Of a stretch of DNA of 64,000 nucleotides, positions 1 to 8,069 are shown piece after piece; within the stretch, counting starts at the first letter, position 1, and each line of letters starts with the position of its first letter. A program made the position numbers and the translations under genes. Under the pieces are notes generated by a model. The model was given only the letters and a program-made list of their open reading frames with translations, was not told where the DNA came from and made no database searches. The stretch is taken from NCBI GenBank assembly GCA_964451255.1, contig CAYVHL010000009.1, positions 11,744 to 75,743 of the forward strand, written 5' to 3'. The DNA is from JAHBTB01 sp964451255. GTDB lineage: Bacteria > Armatimonadota > Fimbriimonadia > Fimbriimonadales > Fimbriimonadaceae.

Positions 1-594
1 CCGTGGGCGGTGGTCGCCGCCCTTGAGGCAGGCGAAGCCCTGTCCAAGCAAGAGCGCAGCCAACGCAACATCATCTCGGCGTTGGGCGTCGTTGTGTGCT
101 CCCTCACGTCCCTCTTTTGGCTCCAGCGCGAGGTCTGGTTCATTAAAGAGGACGTCGCCAGCACCACCGTCAACACCGTCTATTACGGGCGCGACGTGGC
201 CGAGATCCTCAAGCGGTTGGAAGCAGCCCCCGGGCGCGTCGTCGCCGTCGCGCCGCCCGGCATCCCTTCGCCACCGGACGAAAAGGGGCGCTTCCCCACC
301 CCCGCCCTGCCCGACCTCAACCCCGTGCTCTCCGGCATGGCGGGCGCGTACACCGTCGCCGGGCATTGGAGCGAGACCCCGCGTTACAGCGACCGTTTCA
401 AGGACGACCTGCAGATGTTCAGCGCCAAGACACCGCTCGCCGAGCGGCGTCGCCTTCTCAAGGAGTTCGGAGTGAACTATGCCGTGGTGCCGACATCCTC
501 CGGCCAAGAGGGATCCCCGTTCGGCTCGTTTGACGACCTGGGCGAGACCGTCTACCGAGGCTCCATCTGGAGTCTGGTCAAGGTTGCGGGCTAG
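1..594 (+). CDS. C-terminal part of a membrane protein (possibly glycosyltransferase-like)
   Basis: The reading frame is already open at base 1 and ends at a TAG at 592-594, so only the C-terminus is present. It has one clear hydrophobic segment (SALGVVVCSLTSLFWL), then a soluble tail of about 150 residues. The tail holds a phrase like LKEFGVNYAVVP, a pattern common in the soluble end of multi-pass GT-C or YfhO-like membrane proteins, where a missing-charge loop precedes 'gvdYvvv'. That family link is weak. The end overlaps the convergent VanW gene by 17 bases. A GTG at 10 could be mistaken for a start but the frame continues upstream. Confidence 0.6.
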   Translation, partial: PWAVVAALEAGEALSKQERSQRNIISALGVVVCSLTSLFWLQREVWFIKEDVASTTVNTVYYGRDVAEILKRLEAAPGRVVAVAPPGIPSPPDEKGRFPTPALPDLNPVLSGMAGAYTVAGHWSETPRYSDRFKDDLQMFSAKTPLAERRRLLKEFGVNYAVVPTSSGQEGSPFGSFDDLGETVYRGSIWSLVKVAG

Positions 595-1951
595 CAGGTT
601 CCGCCGGTCTGCGCCGGTTGATCGCAACCACCCTTGGCCCGCCGGTGTAGGTGCTGAGCCCAAGGGACTCCTTCTTGACGACCTGGCCGTCTATGACGAC
701 CGTCCTCCAACTCATCACCTCACGGGCCGTTCCGCCCCTCTCTTGCACGACCTCTCTACCTGGCGCAAGATCCGGGTCGTCTACGTACTTCACACCCCGC
801 GACCAACTCCGAACGAGCTTATTGATGATCTTGACCTCCCCTGGTTCTTTGGTGGCGCCAAGAAGTCGGAACGTCAATTGGCCGGGGCTGTACTCGGCAA
901 TGATGCCGACCGGCACGTCCAGCGTGTTCACAAACTTGAAATCAGGTTCAGGAAAACTGACCGTCGCGTCCTGGCCGAGGGGGACATAGGCCACCGGGAG
1001 AGAGTGTGCGCTCCGGTCGACCACCTTGAGCCCGGCCTGGAGCACGCTGTTGTAGAGCGTCGTGCTCACCTGGCAGATGCCGCCGCCGACATCGCGGTCG
1101 TGCCGACCGCTGACGTACACACCTGCCTCTTTGAAGCCGCGCGATGTTGTCCTCTGTCCGAGCATGCCGTTGAAATCAAACTGCTCGCCCGGCATCAACA
1201 CCCGTCCGGAAAGGTATTGCGCGGCAAGCTTGATGTTGGAGCTGCGGTTCTCGTTGCCAGCGTCGAAATGTGTCGTGTACTGGCCGATCACCGTCTTCAC
1301 TTTGTCAAGTTCTTTGTCCGGAACCCTCTTGGTGCCGCCCACCAAGGGGAGTTGCAAATCGGTTCCAGCCAAAATCGCCTCTGTCAGGCGTTCCGCCGCT
1401 GCATCCATGTCCAGCGAAAGCGGCACGGCCTCGTACGTCCTGGAGACAGTCCCGTCGGCGTAGGCCACCTTTGCCGGTTGCGTCGCCCGACGGCAGGCCA
1501 CGACCGCGTCGGCCAGTTTCTGCAATCCCTTCGCGTCTATGTGGAGCACCGGACGGGCCTTGGACTCCGCTGGTTTCTGACCCCGCCACTGGCGAAAGAC
1601 CCTTGGCCAGAACGGCTCCATCGGCAGGCCGCTTGCCGTCGCTTCCAGGTCTGCCTCCACGCCTAGGCTGGCGGCGGTGAACCCGGTCGGGTCTTTGGCG
1701 AGTCCTTCTCCGTGCGTCACCAGCGGACGGTCGGCGACTGCGTGCCACCAAGACTTCAAGGCCTTGGACGCCTCGGCCGTGGTCATTCCACCTAGGTCCA
1801 CACCCGCCAGTTCCACGTTCGGCCTGACGGTGGACGGCGAGGTGGCGGTCAGGTAGACGGCCGTGCCACCGCCGACGGCGGCCGACACCGCGAGCACGAC
1901 GCCGACGACCTGCATCGGAAGACTCGATCCTGACCTGCGGTCTTTGGGCAT
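578..1951 (-). CDS. VanW-domain membrane-anchored wall protein
   Basis: A 457-residue protein with an N-terminal membrane anchor (residues about 13-36, VVGVVLAVSAAVGG), a middle part resembling the putative peptidoglycan-binding domain that precedes VanW, and a VanW domain with the hallmark GGGICQVSTTLYN, followed by FPEPDFKFVNT. The last 80 residues resemble a G5-like beta domain. VanW proteins are cell-envelope proteins linked to vancomycin-resistance clusters but of unknown activity. The ATG at 1951 is chosen because the frame upstream runs antisense into ilvE; an alternative ATG at 2026 would add 25 unconvincing residues. It is divergent from ilvE, with a palindrome between them. Confidence 0.85.
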   Translation of the reverse strand: MPKDRRSGSSLPMQVVGVVLAVSAAVGGGTAVYLTATSPSTVRPNVELAGVDLGGMTTAEASKALKSWWHAVADRPLVTHGEGLAKDPTGFTAASLGVEADLEATASGLPMEPFWPRVFRQWRGQKPAESKARPVLHIDAKGLQKLADAVVACRRATQPAKVAYADGTVSRTYEAVPLSLDMDAAAERLTEAILAGTDLQLPLVGGTKRVPDKELDKVKTVIGQYTTHFDAGNENRSSNIKLAAQYLSGRVLMPGEQFDFNGMLGQRTTSRGFKEAGVYVSGRHDRDVGGGICQVSTTLYNSVLQAGLKVVDRSAHSLPVAYVPLGQDATVSFPEPDFKFVNTLDVPVGIIAEYSPGQLTFRLLGATKEPGEVKIINKLVRSWSRGVKYVDDPDLAPGREVVQERGGTAREVMSWRTVVIDGQVVKKESLGLSTYTGGPRVVAINRRRPAEPASPQP

Positions 1952-1964
1952 TAACTTACCAATC

Positions 1965-1983
1965 GGAATTCTACTAGAATTCC
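1965..1983. promoter_or_regulatory. 19-bp perfect palindrome in a divergent intergenic region
   Basis: GGAATTCTA-C-TAGAATTCC is a perfect dyad with 9-bp arms around one central base. It lies 14 bases upstream of the VanW start and 74 bases before the ilvE start, in the only non-coding gap between the two divergent genes. The odd length and short centre fit a dimeric repressor operator better than an RNA hairpin. No regulator is encoded next to it. Confidence 0.5.
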
Positions 1984-2056
1984 TGGACACTTGGACACCG
2001 AAGTCCCTTATGTTGTTCCTACTCATTTGTAGGACGGCAATGGTAACCTTGTGTCT

Positions 2057-2947
2057 ATGGAAAAGCTGGTCTGGTTCAACGGAAAGGTGACCCCCCTCGA
2101 GGAAGCGACGGTTCCCGCCGCCGACCACGCCCACCTTTATGGCGACGGGCTCTTTGAGGGCATCCGCATCTACCATTCCAAGGTCTTCAAGCTCGACCAG
2201 CACCTCGACCGCTTCTACTACGGCTGCAAGATGATGGGCTTCGCCATGGAGGTCGACCAGACCACCCTGCGCAAGACCATCCTCGACCTGTGCCGCCAGG
2301 CGGGCGCAACCGAGGGCTACATCCGGCTCAACGCGACCAGGGGCACCGGGCTCGGCCTCGACCCGAAGGCGCTCAAGAAGCCCAACGTCATGGTCATGCT
2401 CAACACCCTGTCGCTCTATCCGCCCGAGTTCTACGAGACCGGCCTTGAGGCCATGTTCAGCTCCGTCCGCGTCATCCCCGCCGACAGCCTGGACCCCCGG
2501 CTCAAGTGCATCGGCCGCTACGCCAGCAACATCATGGCCAAGGCGGAGGCCAACCGGGCAGGCGTCGGCGAGGCCTTCCTGCTCAACCACGACGGCTTCC
2601 TCACCGAAGGCACCGGTGAGAACGTCTTCCTCGTCAAGGACGGGGCCCTCCGCACCCCCCACCCCTCTTGCGGCATCCTCCGCGGCATCACCCGCGACAC
2701 CGTCATCAGCCTCGCCAAGGCGGCCGGCCTCGCGGTCGCCGAGGAGAACCTGACCCCCTACGACGTCTTCGAGGCCGACGAGTGCTTCTGCACCGGCACC
2801 GCCGCGGAGATCGTCCCGGTCGTCAAGATCAACGGCCAGCCCATAGGCGAAGGCGCGCCCGGACGGATCACCAAGACCGTCATGGAACTCTTCAAAGACC
2901 ACACCCGCACCGGCGTGCCCTTCGCGGAACATGCAGGCGCGCGTTAG
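2057..2947 (+). CDS. ilvE: Branched-chain amino acid aminotransferase (class IV PLP)
   Basis: A 296-residue class IV aminotransferase that would interconvert branched-chain 2-oxo acids and amino acids using glutamate and pyridoxal phosphate in the cytosol. Visible marks are GDGLFEGIR near residue 30, the likely Schiff-base lysine K150 in RLKCIGRYASN, EGTGENVFLVKDG, GILRGITRDTV and the CTGTAAEIVPV loop. Length matches the family (about 300). The ATG at 2057 is preferred over an in-frame GTG two codons earlier. D-amino acid transaminase and 4-amino-4-deoxychorismate lyase share the fold, but the loop sequences fit IlvE best. Confidence 0.92.
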   Translation: MEKLVWFNGKVTPLEEATVPAADHAHLYGDGLFEGIRIYHSKVFKLDQHLDRFYYGCKMMGFAMEVDQTTLRKTILDLCRQAGATEGYIRLNATRGTGLGLDPKALKKPNVMVMLNTLSLYPPEFYETGLEAMFSSVRVIPADSLDPRLKCIGRYASNIMAKAEANRAGVGEAFLLNHDGFLTEGTGENVFLVKDGALRTPHPSCGILRGITRDTVISLAKAAGLAVAEENLTPYDVFEADECFCTGTAAEIVPVVKINGQPIGEGAPGRITKTVMELFKDHTRTGVPFAEHAGAR

Positions 2948-2960
2948 GGGCCGTCGCGGT

Positions 2961-3176
2961 ATGGAGACCTTCGTAAATGGCGAGGGGATCGACCGCGTCG
3001 CAGGCGTCCCCGGCCTGCACCGCCTCCTGCGGCATCTCAGGGCGCCGACCCGGTCAAAAGACACCTGCCCCGCGTGCGGCGCCACCTATGAGCATGTCCG
3101 CTCCTCCGGCCTGATGGGATGCGGCCTCTGCTACTCCGTCTTCGGTGACCGGCTGAAACTTCCCGACTCCTCGTAA
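2961..3176 (+). CDS. Small McsA-like zinc-ribbon protein
   Basis: A 71-residue protein with two CxxC pairs: CPACGATYE and, after a short spacer, GLMGCGLCYSVF. The spacing and the GxxGCxxCYxxF phrase match the N-terminal zinc fingers of McsA, the activator of the arginine kinase McsB, and the related UvrB/C-motif proteins. The UvrB/C tail, the second zinc module and any neighbouring mcsB or clpC are missing. It starts 13 bases after ilvE; an ATG at 2931 overlapping ilvE is also possible. Zinc binding is a safe reading, the McsA link is by motif only. Confidence 0.65.
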   Translation: METFVNGEGIDRVAGVPGLHRLLRHLRAPTRSKDTCPACGATYEHVRSSGLMGCGLCYSVFGDRLKLPDSS

Positions 3177-3266
3177 CGGCTTATCTTTGGGGGGGTGTAT
3201 CGGGCGTCGCTGACGTTCTGTCTGTAGCCGATAGCTCGTATTATTGCTAGATCTGGAACTCTTACG

Positions 3267-3293
3267 GGTCAATAGACGAACTCTTGCTATACA
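3267..3293 (+). promoter_or_regulatory. Putative promoter of the first PEP-CTERM gene
   Basis: GGTCAA at 3267-3272 and TATACA at 3288-3293 recur with identical 21-base offset before the paralogous gene downstream (4191 and 4212), inside otherwise diverged sequence. This conservation argues for a shared promoter. The -10-like box is good; the upstream box is not a standard -35 and the spacer is short (15), so it could be an activator site. It would leave a leader of about 65 bases before the ATG. Confidence 0.45.
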
Positions 3294-3363
3294 TTGTAGA
3301 CAGCCCCTCTTGGGTGGCATAAGTCTGCCCAAATAGGGATTTGTACGGAAGGAGAATTGTTGA

Positions 3364-3996
3364 ATGAAAAAACTAATCGCCCTCGCGATACTCGCTGCTT
3401 CTGTAGGCGCGCACGCTCAGGTGTTCTATGACAACGGCGGTCCCAACCAAGCCGGCGGCAACGAAATGACCCGGTGGATGCAGACGGAGGACTTCATGCT
3501 GACGAAAGACGCCGTCTGGCACGACCTCCATTTCTGGACCATTGAAGATCCCGGAGCGGCAAACGACGGCCTGCTCTACGTCGCCCTCTATGACGACAAC
3601 GGCGGCAACCCTGGCAACATCATTGCGCAGGGCACTTTCACTGACGGATTAAACTTCTCAAGGACGTTTCTGCAAAGCGGTGTCTTGGGGTTCTATGACG
3701 AGTACCGCTACGACGTGGACATCGCCGACTATCTCTTGAGTTCCGGCGTCCAGTATCACCTGGGCCTGCACCTCAACCCGACGAACAACTACGCCAGCCG
3801 GGACGAGAGGTACTGGGAGACCACGAACGCAAACGCCACCGCTGCCGGCATCGAAAGCGATGGCGGGCCGAACGGGCCGTGGATCAGCAACGGCCAAGAG
3901 CATGCGTTCAACCTGACCGAAGCCGTCCCCGAACCGGCGAGCATGACCGTTCTCGGACTCGGCGCACTGGCGCTGATCCGCCGCCGCAAAAACTAA
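3364..3996 (+). CDS. PEP-CTERM sorted extracellular protein, copy A
   Basis: A 210-residue exported protein: signal peptide MKKLIALAILAASVGAHA, a single acidic beta-rich domain, and a C-terminal sorting tail VPEPASMTVLGLGALALI followed by RRRKN. PEP-CTERM tails direct exported proteins to processing by an exosortase; none is encoded here. The body resembles no domain I can name, but it contains repeated aromatic and Asp/Asn residues (VFYDNGGPNQ, FWTIEDPGAANDG). A strong ribosome site (GGAAGGAGAA) precedes the ATG. Copy B downstream has the same length and most of the same residues, so this is a tandem duplication. Confidence 0.85.
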   Translation: MKKLIALAILAASVGAHAQVFYDNGGPNQAGGNEMTRWMQTEDFMLTKDAVWHDLHFWTIEDPGAANDGLLYVALYDDNGGNPGNIIAQGTFTDGLNFSRTFLQSGVLGFYDEYRYDVDIADYLLSSGVQYHLGLHLNPTNNYASRDERYWETTNANATAAGIESDGGPNGPWISNGQEHAFNLTEAVPEPASMTVLGLGALALIRRRKN

Positions 3997-4005
3997 GACC
4001 CCTCG

Positions 4006-4071
4006 GCCAGACCCTCCCCGGTCTGGCAACACAGAAGAGAGCGCCGGGCAAACCAGCTTGGCGCCCTCTTT
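4006..4071 (+). terminator. Double hairpin, likely intrinsic terminator after copy A
   Basis: Two stems lie right after the stop codon. The first is GCCAGACC/GGTCTGGC (4006-4013 with 4020-4027, six-base loop). The second pairs 4035-4045 with 4060-4070 (AAGAGAGCGCC with GGCGCCCTCTT, one mismatch) and runs into TTTCTTT. The second is a normal intrinsic terminator shape. Decayed versions of the same sequence are visible after copy B around 4935-4985. Confidence 0.65.
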
Positions 4072-4190
4072 CTTTGGCCGCGCCCCGACCCTGACCCACC
4101 GAACAACACCATTTCGGCTGAGTTTCGGCAAGACCGTGTGAGAAACCGGATCAATTGCCTTGTAGTCCCTAATGCTTAACGCTTTCTAAA

Positions 4191-4217
4191 GGTCAACAGA
4201 ACCTGCTTGAATATACA
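4191..4217 (+). promoter_or_regulatory. Putative promoter of the second PEP-CTERM gene
   Basis: GGTCAA at 4191-4196 and TATACA at 4212-4217 repeat the boxes and exact spacing seen before copy A. The flanking CTTG and ACAATGT are also shared. The ATG lies about 75 bases downstream, so each copy seems to be transcribed separately, which agrees with the terminator between them. Confidence 0.45.
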
Positions 4218-4291
4218 ATGTCAAGATACCAGCATTGTGGTAATGAAGCAATAGCAACGGGTTGGAAATCGTGCGGAAGGAGAACTCTCGA

Positions 4292-4924
4292 ATGAAACAA
4301 GTATTAGCTCTCGCCATTCTGGCGGCGTCGGTCTGCGCGCACGCCCAGGTGTTCTATGACAACGGCGGCCCCAACCAGTCCACTGGCGACGAAATGACCC
4401 TGTGGATGTCGACAGAGGACTTCATGCTGACAAGAGACACCGTCTGGCACGGCCTCCACTTCTGGACGCTTGAAAATCCTGGTGCGCCCAACGACGGCCA
4501 GCTCTACATCGGCCTCTTTGACGACATTGCGGGATACCCCGGCGAGATCCTTGCAGACCGGACTGTTTCCGAAGGGGTTGACTACACGAGGACGTTCATT
4601 CAGAGCGGCCTCGATGGCAACCGTGACGAGTACCGATACGACGTGACCATCGCAGACGTCCTCCTTTCGGGCAACGTCCGTTATCACCTGGGCCTGCACC
4701 TCAACCCGACGAACAACTACGGCAGCATGGACCACAGGGATTGGGAGACCACGGATGCAAATGGTAGCCACACAGGATATGACAGCCTTTACGGTCGGCA
4801 GCAATGGTTAGACAACGATCGCGAGCATGCTTTCAACCTGAGTTCGGAGGCCGTCCCCGAACCGGCGAGCATGACCGTCCTCGCGCTCGGCGCCCTGGCG
4901 CTGATCCGCCGCCGCAAGAACTGA
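4292..4924 (+). CDS. PEP-CTERM sorted extracellular protein, copy B
   Basis: A 210-residue paralogue of the upstream gene with the same plan: signal peptide MKQVLALAILAASVCAHA, an acidic beta-rich body, and the tail VPEPASMTVLALGALALI plus RRRKN. The shared core includes VFYDNGGPNQ, TEDFMLT, YHLGLHLNPTNNY and the whole C-terminus, while the stretch around residues 150-180 has diverged. The ATG at 4292 follows GGAAGGAGAA; an in-frame GTG farther upstream would spoil the signal peptide. The role is unknown; secretion and surface sorting are inferred from the two ends. Confidence 0.85.
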   Translation: MKQVLALAILAASVCAHAQVFYDNGGPNQSTGDEMTLWMSTEDFMLTRDTVWHGLHFWTLENPGAPNDGQLYIGLFDDIAGYPGEILADRTVSEGVDYTRTFIQSGLDGNRDEYRYDVTIADVLLSGNVRYHLGLHLNPTNNYGSMDHRDWETTDANGSHTGYDSLYGRQQWLDNDREHAFNLSSEAVPEPASMTVLALGALALIRRRKN

Positions 4925-5022
4925 AACACCCCGCGCAAGACCGTCCCCGATCTGGTCAAGACAAACGAGTGCGCCGGGCGGCTTGGAATCTGTCAACGAC
5001 AATTGGCTTTAGGTAGTAGACC

Positions 5023-5331
5023 ATGGCTATGTATGTGCTGGAAGTTGTCTTCGAACGCAGGTACGGCGACAAACCTCTTGACGCTTCCACCGACACTCCC
5101 CTTTATGAGATTCAAACGTGGGTCATTGAAAGCACGGATGCTCTTGCGGCTCAGGAAGCAGTTAGGAAAACGGCGACCCGTAGAGAGGTGTCTTACAAGA
5201 ACCAAGATGGAGAAGAGGTCAACTGGTTGCTCTATTCGGTCCTTGAACCGAAGCTGATTCTAAGTTCAAGTGACCTGCAAATCGGGGCTGAGGTTGCTTC
5301 CAGTCTTGCTGACGAACCTACTCCGGTGTAG
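5023..5331 (+). CDS. Small hypothetical protein, DUF4288-like
   Basis: A 102-residue acidic protein with no signal peptide or membrane segment. The order of features (an opening beta strand MYVLEVVFE, a PLYEIQTWVIEST strand, an alanine-rich helix, EEVNWLLYSVLEP, and a closing IGAEVASSL helix) agrees with the DUF4288 family as I remember it, where the end reads like 'gvEvysrl'. Such proteins are often found in toxin or immunity neighbourhoods. It opens the accessory island and is read in the same direction as the following genes. Confidence 0.6.
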   Translation: MAMYVLEVVFERRYGDKPLDASTDTPLYEIQTWVIESTDALAAQEAVRKTATRREVSYKNQDGEEVNWLLYSVLEPKLILSSSDLQIGAEVASSLADEPTPV

Positions 5332-5364
5332 CGAGTAGGTCACTGGCGGGAGCATATTCTATCC

Positions 5365-6033
5365 ATGAACAATCTCGAATTTACACATGGGCACGAGTGC
5401 CTGCCAGGCGTCCACGACGCCGAGGTTCGTGCGGTCCATTTAAGCGACGGGACGCTCACACTTGACACACGCACCAGTCGTTGCGCCATACTCACTCGCT
5501 ACCTGCTGAAGCTGAACAAGATGGGTGCCTCTGATCCAGAAGATTCATATGTTCCGGTCACTTCCCAAATGGCAGAACACGAGATTCAGTCCATAATAGG
5601 GCAGCAACTTCTAACAATAGACGACATATTCGGCTATAGATTCATGTTTGTTCCATTTGAAACGGCACGCGTTAGCGAAGAGTGGTCCCGCAACACGCGT
5701 CATCTACTCGTTGTCAACACAAGGTGGATCATTACTACCAATGGGAAGGTTGCAGTAGACTCCATCTCGGACAGTTTCGATAGCCAGTACTCTCATGCCA
5801 TCGCCCGTTTGCGAAGGCGGAACCTGAGAATGCAGCCACAGATTGTCTTGCGAGCGACACTCACGAGCAACTATGACATTAGCATTGCCTTTTCAGACAA
5901 TAGTGAATTGCTGGTAATGAAATCAGGGGAGAAGCTTAGCGGGATTGAGTACTGGCACTTCCTATTGCCAAACATCAATCCCAGGAAAAGTATCTTGCTT
6001 GATTCAGAAGGACTATTTTGGAATCAGCCATAG
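5365..6033 (+). CDS. Hypothetical protein in the accessory island
   Basis: A 222-residue soluble protein that I do not recognise. The sequence is rich in beta-forming residues, with SDGTLTLDTRTSR near the start and SFDSQYSHAIARLRRRN in the middle. There is no export signal, membrane segment or catalytic motif. Codon use is less GC-biased than in the housekeeping genes. It lies 33 bases after the DUF4288-like gene and may be cotranscribed. An immunity-like role is possible from context only. Confidence 0.55.
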   Translation: MNNLEFTHGHECLPGVHDAEVRAVHLSDGTLTLDTRTSRCAILTRYLLKLNKMGASDPEDSYVPVTSQMAEHEIQSIIGQQLLTIDDIFGYRFMFVPFETARVSEEWSRNTRHLLVVNTRWIITTNGKVAVDSISDSFDSQYSHAIARLRRRNLRMQPQIVLRATLTSNYDISIAFSDNSELLVMKSGEKLSGIEYWHFLLPNINPRKSILLDSEGLFWNQP

Positions 6034-6045
6034 GAAATTGCATGA

Positions 6046-6180
6046 GTGGGTTCAGCCACCGCTCCGTCTGCTATGGCCCCAAGATTCGTAGACCAGGAAA
6101 TTGAGGAAGGCGTCGAACATGCTGGCGACATGATTGAAACAATCCAACGTAACATTGACGAAGTCTTTGGGCAAAAGTAG
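6046..6180 (+). CDS. Short ORF, possible toxin-tail remnant
   Basis: A GTG-started frame of 44 codons (or 35 from the ATG at 6073) fills the gap between two larger genes and ends 12 bases before the next one. Its product is a mixed-charge helix, RFVDQEIEEGVEHAGDMIE and onward to a lysine end. No clear ribosome site precedes it. It could be a genuine small protein or the last residues of a lost larger gene. Confidence 0.3.
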   Translation: MGSATAPSAMAPRFVDQEIEEGVEHAGDMIETIQRNIDEVFGQK

Positions 6181-6192
6181 GGAAACAATCCA

Positions 6193-7098
6193 GTGGGTCG
6201 TGATGTTCCTCCTAAAACCTTTAAGATCGCATGCCTAAGTGTGATCATCATGTGTGTGGCCTTCGCGATCATGGGCGCAATTCTTCTTACCATCTCGTCA
6301 TCTATGGATTCACGAGCCCTAAATGGCTTGAATGAAATCGATCCGACGGTTGCCAACCGGTTAGACGCGGCACTGATCACCCGATCTATTGTCTGCTCAA
6401 CCGTGGCAGGACTCATCGTTCTTGCCCTCCTCCGTTGGAACCATGTCATAAACCTGCCGGTACGTATCCTCTGCGGAGTCGCGTTAGCTGCGCTGGCGAC
6501 CATTGCGGCCCCGGCCCTGGGCATCAACAGCCTTGTTTCAGTCTGTATCTTTACGCTCTTGGCTGCTCTGCTCATTTACCTAGCCCAAAGTGAGAGCCCG
6601 CAGAATGCGCAGTTGCTGGCTTGGATGCACCGGAACGACTGGCACGAGATCGAGCGGACCGGCGCGTCATCTACCGTTCGAAGAGTGGAACGGATGGAGG
6701 GAATGGAACAAGCCGCACTGATCATCCAAAAGTTCCCACACTTCAACTTCGTCGCCCGTCGGGAGACATACGGCTGTCTCATTGCAATAGCAGAGATACA
6801 TGCCGTGCCAAGCGCAGGGTGGGAGACAACCCTTGACAATTGTGACGCCTATCTAGGTTGGTTTATAGAAGATGAATCCGACAAGGAAATACAGGCCCAG
6901 GTTGGTTCCACATTGCTCTCAGGCAGCGAAGTAGAGGTCTTCAAGAGCGTTTACCACGCCCACAAGGTGCTCGTGGCAAAGACAAATGACTATAGTTGGG
7001 TTCAGTCCATGGCCACGAGCGAGTTCGAGGACTACCGCCGTGCTTGCGCAGCGGCGGCAAACGAGATGGAGAAACATGGTTACTTCCGTGACCAATGA
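6193..7098 (+). CDS. Hypothetical membrane protein with cytosolic C-terminal domain
   Basis: A 301-residue protein with four hydrophobic segments in the first 135 residues (CLSVIIMCVAFAIMGAILLT, STVAGLIVLALL, ILCGVALAALATIAAPALG, CIFTLLAALLIYLA). A soluble helical domain of about 165 residues follows, with FVARRETYGCLIAIAEIH and YRRACAAAANEMEKHG. I find no family match. A GTG is used as start. The soluble half has the look of a repeat-like alpha solenoid. In this island it could be an inner-membrane immunity protein, but nothing proves it. Confidence 0.55.
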   Translation: MGRDVPPKTFKIACLSVIIMCVAFAIMGAILLTISSSMDSRALNGLNEIDPTVANRLDAALITRSIVCSTVAGLIVLALLRWNHVINLPVRILCGVALAALATIAAPALGINSLVSVCIFTLLAALLIYLAQSESPQNAQLLAWMHRNDWHEIERTGASSTVRRVERMEGMEQAALIIQKFPHFNFVARRETYGCLIAIAEIHAVPSAGWETTLDNCDAYLGWFIEDESDKEIQAQVGSTLLSGSEVEVFKSVYHAHKVLVAKTNDYSWVQSMATSEFEDYRRACAAAANEMEKHGYFRDQ

Positions 7099-7230
7099 TA
7101 ATGAACCGACCGTTTCAGCGGAATCTAAAGCTGGCAGCGGGGTCCGTCGCCACAACGGCGACGGCTCCGGTGGTAAAGTTAGACTTCCAATAGGGCCATG
7201 GCAACCCTGACGGCCCGATCGTAAAATCGT

Positions 7231-7680
7231 ATGGACAATGACAGTTATCTCGAGGAGGTTCTGAAGGGGTACGGTAGTCGCCTTCTTGAAGTGATTCGAC
7301 CACGGCTTGACGTAAGTCGGTGTCGCTATCTTACTTACGAACCCGCGCAAGATTTCCGATATTCACCGGGCGTTCCGGGGCGTACTGAGTGGTTTGCGGA
7401 ATTTGCCAAGAGGCGACTATTGCTCTTTATGGACTGGGTAGACGAAAGTTCCACAATAGTTTATGGGCAGGCCTACAGGCTATCGGAGCCGATCGACTCC
7501 TTCAAGGACTTTGACCGTTTCTGCGGATACAATTTCGTATGGGCCGTCCCGATGGCGATGCTACTTACAGAAGACTGGGGGAGCAGCGTCAAGGCACCCA
7601 CGGATCAATCTGTTGCCGGCGTTTTCTTACAGATGTACGATAACGACGGTTACGTGTTTTTGCCACTATCAGCGACCTAG
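7231..7680 (+). CDS. Hypothetical small protein
   Basis: A 149-residue soluble protein with an even mix of aromatic and acidic residues, including FAKRRLLLFMDWVDE and FDRFCGYNFVWAVPMAML. There is no signal peptide and no motif I can name. The ATG is preceded by a 130-base gap from the membrane-protein gene. The size, acidity and position among toxin-like remnants fit the general profile of an immunity protein; this is inference. Confidence 0.5.
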   Translation: MDNDSYLEEVLKGYGSRLLEVIRPRLDVSRCRYLTYEPAQDFRYSPGVPGRTEWFAEFAKRRLLLFMDWVDESSTIVYGQAYRLSEPIDSFKDFDRFCGYNFVWAVPMAMLLTEDWGSSVKAPTDQSVAGVFLQMYDNDGYVFLPLSAT

Positions 7681-8069
7681 TTCGGACTGGGTTGCCCGAA
7701 GGGGGACGAACAATCCAGCGTGCTGGCTGGCCTGAACCATCTTTCTTCTTCAGGTGGACGGGTGGCCACGATCGTTCCCCTTTCCATGTGGGGGGCCTGG
7801 TGAAACCAGTGCATGAGGCGCCATGCACCTTCCCAAGTTGCCAGCCGCGACGACCGTCGCCTCTTCCCTGAGGTAACGCATACGCCGCGACGCATGAACC
7901 TGGCGGGCCGTCACTAGTTTCAACGCCGTGTCAACCGCACTCCGCCGAGCACAAGCAGACCGAGTCGCCGAGATAGACATCAGGCTCGACACCTCACATG
8001 CTAGACTACTCGAGGAACGCTCCCGCGCCAAGGATTCCCAGAGAGACGCTCGGAACGCAAAGACCGAAG
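7681..8069. other. 389-base gap with no intact gene
   Basis: No convincing complete reading frame is visible on either strand. The right half carries the first copy of a 104-bp repeat. After it, the plus-strand frame stays open to a TAG at about 8084, encoding a charged, coiled-coil-like stretch (HARLLEERSRAKDSQRDAR). The left half shows nothing recognisable. I read the gap as decayed coding DNA. Confidence 0.45.
7884..7987 (+). repeat. Diverged 104-bp direct repeat, copy 1
   Basis: The segment matches 9543-9646 at the same length without gaps, with about 17 differences by eye (around 84% identity). Both copies begin GCCGCGACGCATGA and stay open in one plus-strand frame, here FNAVSTALRRAQADR. 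The differences keep the frame open, so the repeat once encoded protein and has probably been duplicated with a coding module rather than being a mobile-element end. Confidence 0.7.

Noticed and set aside
1952..3085. Long minus-strand extension of the VanW frame through ilvE and the zinc-ribbon gene
   Set aside because: It is antisense to an unmistakable ilvE, rich in Gly/Asp/Val as expected for the opposite strand of GC-rich genes, and the VanW protein begins properly at 1951.
3187..3200. G-run before the first PEP-CTERM gene as a quadruplex or phase-variable tract
   Set aside because: It is a single run of seven G residues, without further runs near enough for a quadruplex, and lies outside promoter and gene.
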